A model generated the notes under the pieces. It was given only the letters and a program-made list of their open reading frames with translations. It ran no database searches and was not told the DNA's origin. A DNA stretch of 64,000 nt, taken from Atlanticothrix silvestris CENA357. Its GTDB lineage: Bacteria; Cyanobacteriota; Cyanobacteriia; Cyanobacteriales; Nostocaceae. The stretch is from the NCBI RefSeq assembly GCF_016056295.1, contig NZ_JAECZB010000067.1, forward strand, positions 62,001-126,000. The letters are read 5' to 3'. How positions within the stretch are numbered: position 1 is the stretch's first letter; each line of letters starts with the position of its first letter. The position numbers and the translations under genes were made by a program. Positions 63,848 through 64,000 of this stretch are shown here, one piece after another.

Positions 63848-64000
63848 ATGAAACTTCAAGAGCTAAAAGCTATAGCCTACGAGTTAGCTGGAGTAAACAA
63901 TACCAAACAACTCAAGGCAAAAATTCAGGAGATTAAGACGTTAGATATGCGTCTTAAAACATCATTTAAAAAAACTATTGCTATTCTTCAAAAACTGCAA
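63848..64000 (+). CDS. Hypothetical protein, 5' part only (cut by window edge)
   Basis: An ATG at 63848 opens a frame that stays open for 51 codons to the window end. The visible peptide is Lys-rich and helical (MKLQELKAIAYELAGV, NTKQLKAKIQEIKTLDM). No clear ribosome binding site is seen. It follows the coiled-coil gene closely and on the same strand, and its helical start suggests a partner protein, but no function can be assigned. Confidence 0.5.
   Translation, partial: MKLQELKAIAYELAGVNNTKQLKAKIQEIKTLDMRLKTSFKKTIAILQKLQ

Overview
The window comes from a filamentous, most likely heterocyst-forming (Nostocales) cyanobacterium. The signs are many HIP1 octamers (GCGATCGC, e.g. 1683-1690), heptamer short tandem repeats (GTTGACT, AATTTTG) and other Nostoc-type dispersed repeats, a carboxysomal-type carbonic anhydrase (CcaA), a DUF2811 gene and cyanobacterial-style NRPS/PKS genes. 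The base composition looks moderately AT-rich.

Layout. (1) 1-686: 3' end of a glutathione S-transferase gene on the + strand. (2) About 50,830 down to 729, all on the - strand: one very large hybrid NRPS/PKS cluster that ends in a strong terminator-like hairpin overlapping the last gene (mbtH). (3) 51,417-57,724, + strand and divergent: TonB-dependent receptor, periplasmic Fe-siderophore-type binding protein (apparently with an ATT start codon), MFS exporter and a sucrase/ferredoxin-like protein. (4) 57,725-58,559: non-coding, with an array of DnaA-box-like 9-mers on an 11-bp period. (5) 58,560-64,000, + strand: ordinary genes (DUF2811, AlkA-type glycosylase, GlpK, pentapeptide-repeat protein, CcaA, a coiled-coil protein and a truncated ORF).

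How the cluster should work, read in transcription order: FAAL-ACP-C loads a fatty acid. A TauD-like hydroxylase and an interface-A-PCP protein add a beta-hydroxy-Asp/Asn residue. A KS-AT-ACP-methyltransferase PKS extends, probably with a hydroxymalonyl or methoxymalonyl unit made by the adjacent FkbK/ACP/FkbI/FkbH cassette. C-A-PCP-C adds Gly (code DILQLGLIWK). A second TauD and interface-A-PCP add beta-hydroxy-Asp (DLTKIGHVGK). KS-AT-KR-ACP-E adds a ketide. C-A-PCP-E adds what looks like a basic D-residue (DAEDIGTVVK). An A-less C-PCP-C protein follows, then a third interface-A-PCP (DATKIGEVGK), and finally C-A-NMT-PCP-reductase (DLFNNALTYK, N-methyl Ala or Gly), which releases the chain reductively. 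A class III aminotransferase and a free methyltransferase may then turn the aldehyde into an amine and methylate it. MbtH supports the A domains.

Three interface modules, two hydroxylases, a lipid starter and the divergent TonB receptor/binding protein/exporter point to a lipopeptide beta-hydroxyaspartate siderophore, of the general type known in cyanobacteria as cyanochelins. What looks unusual is the hydroxymalonyl cassette with a fused methyltransferase, the epimerase domain on a PKS module, the A-less C-PCP-C protein, the third interface module without its own hydroxylase, and several dispersed repeats read through in frame inside the megasynthases. Substrate assignments come from reading the ten A-domain code positions by eye and are predictions.
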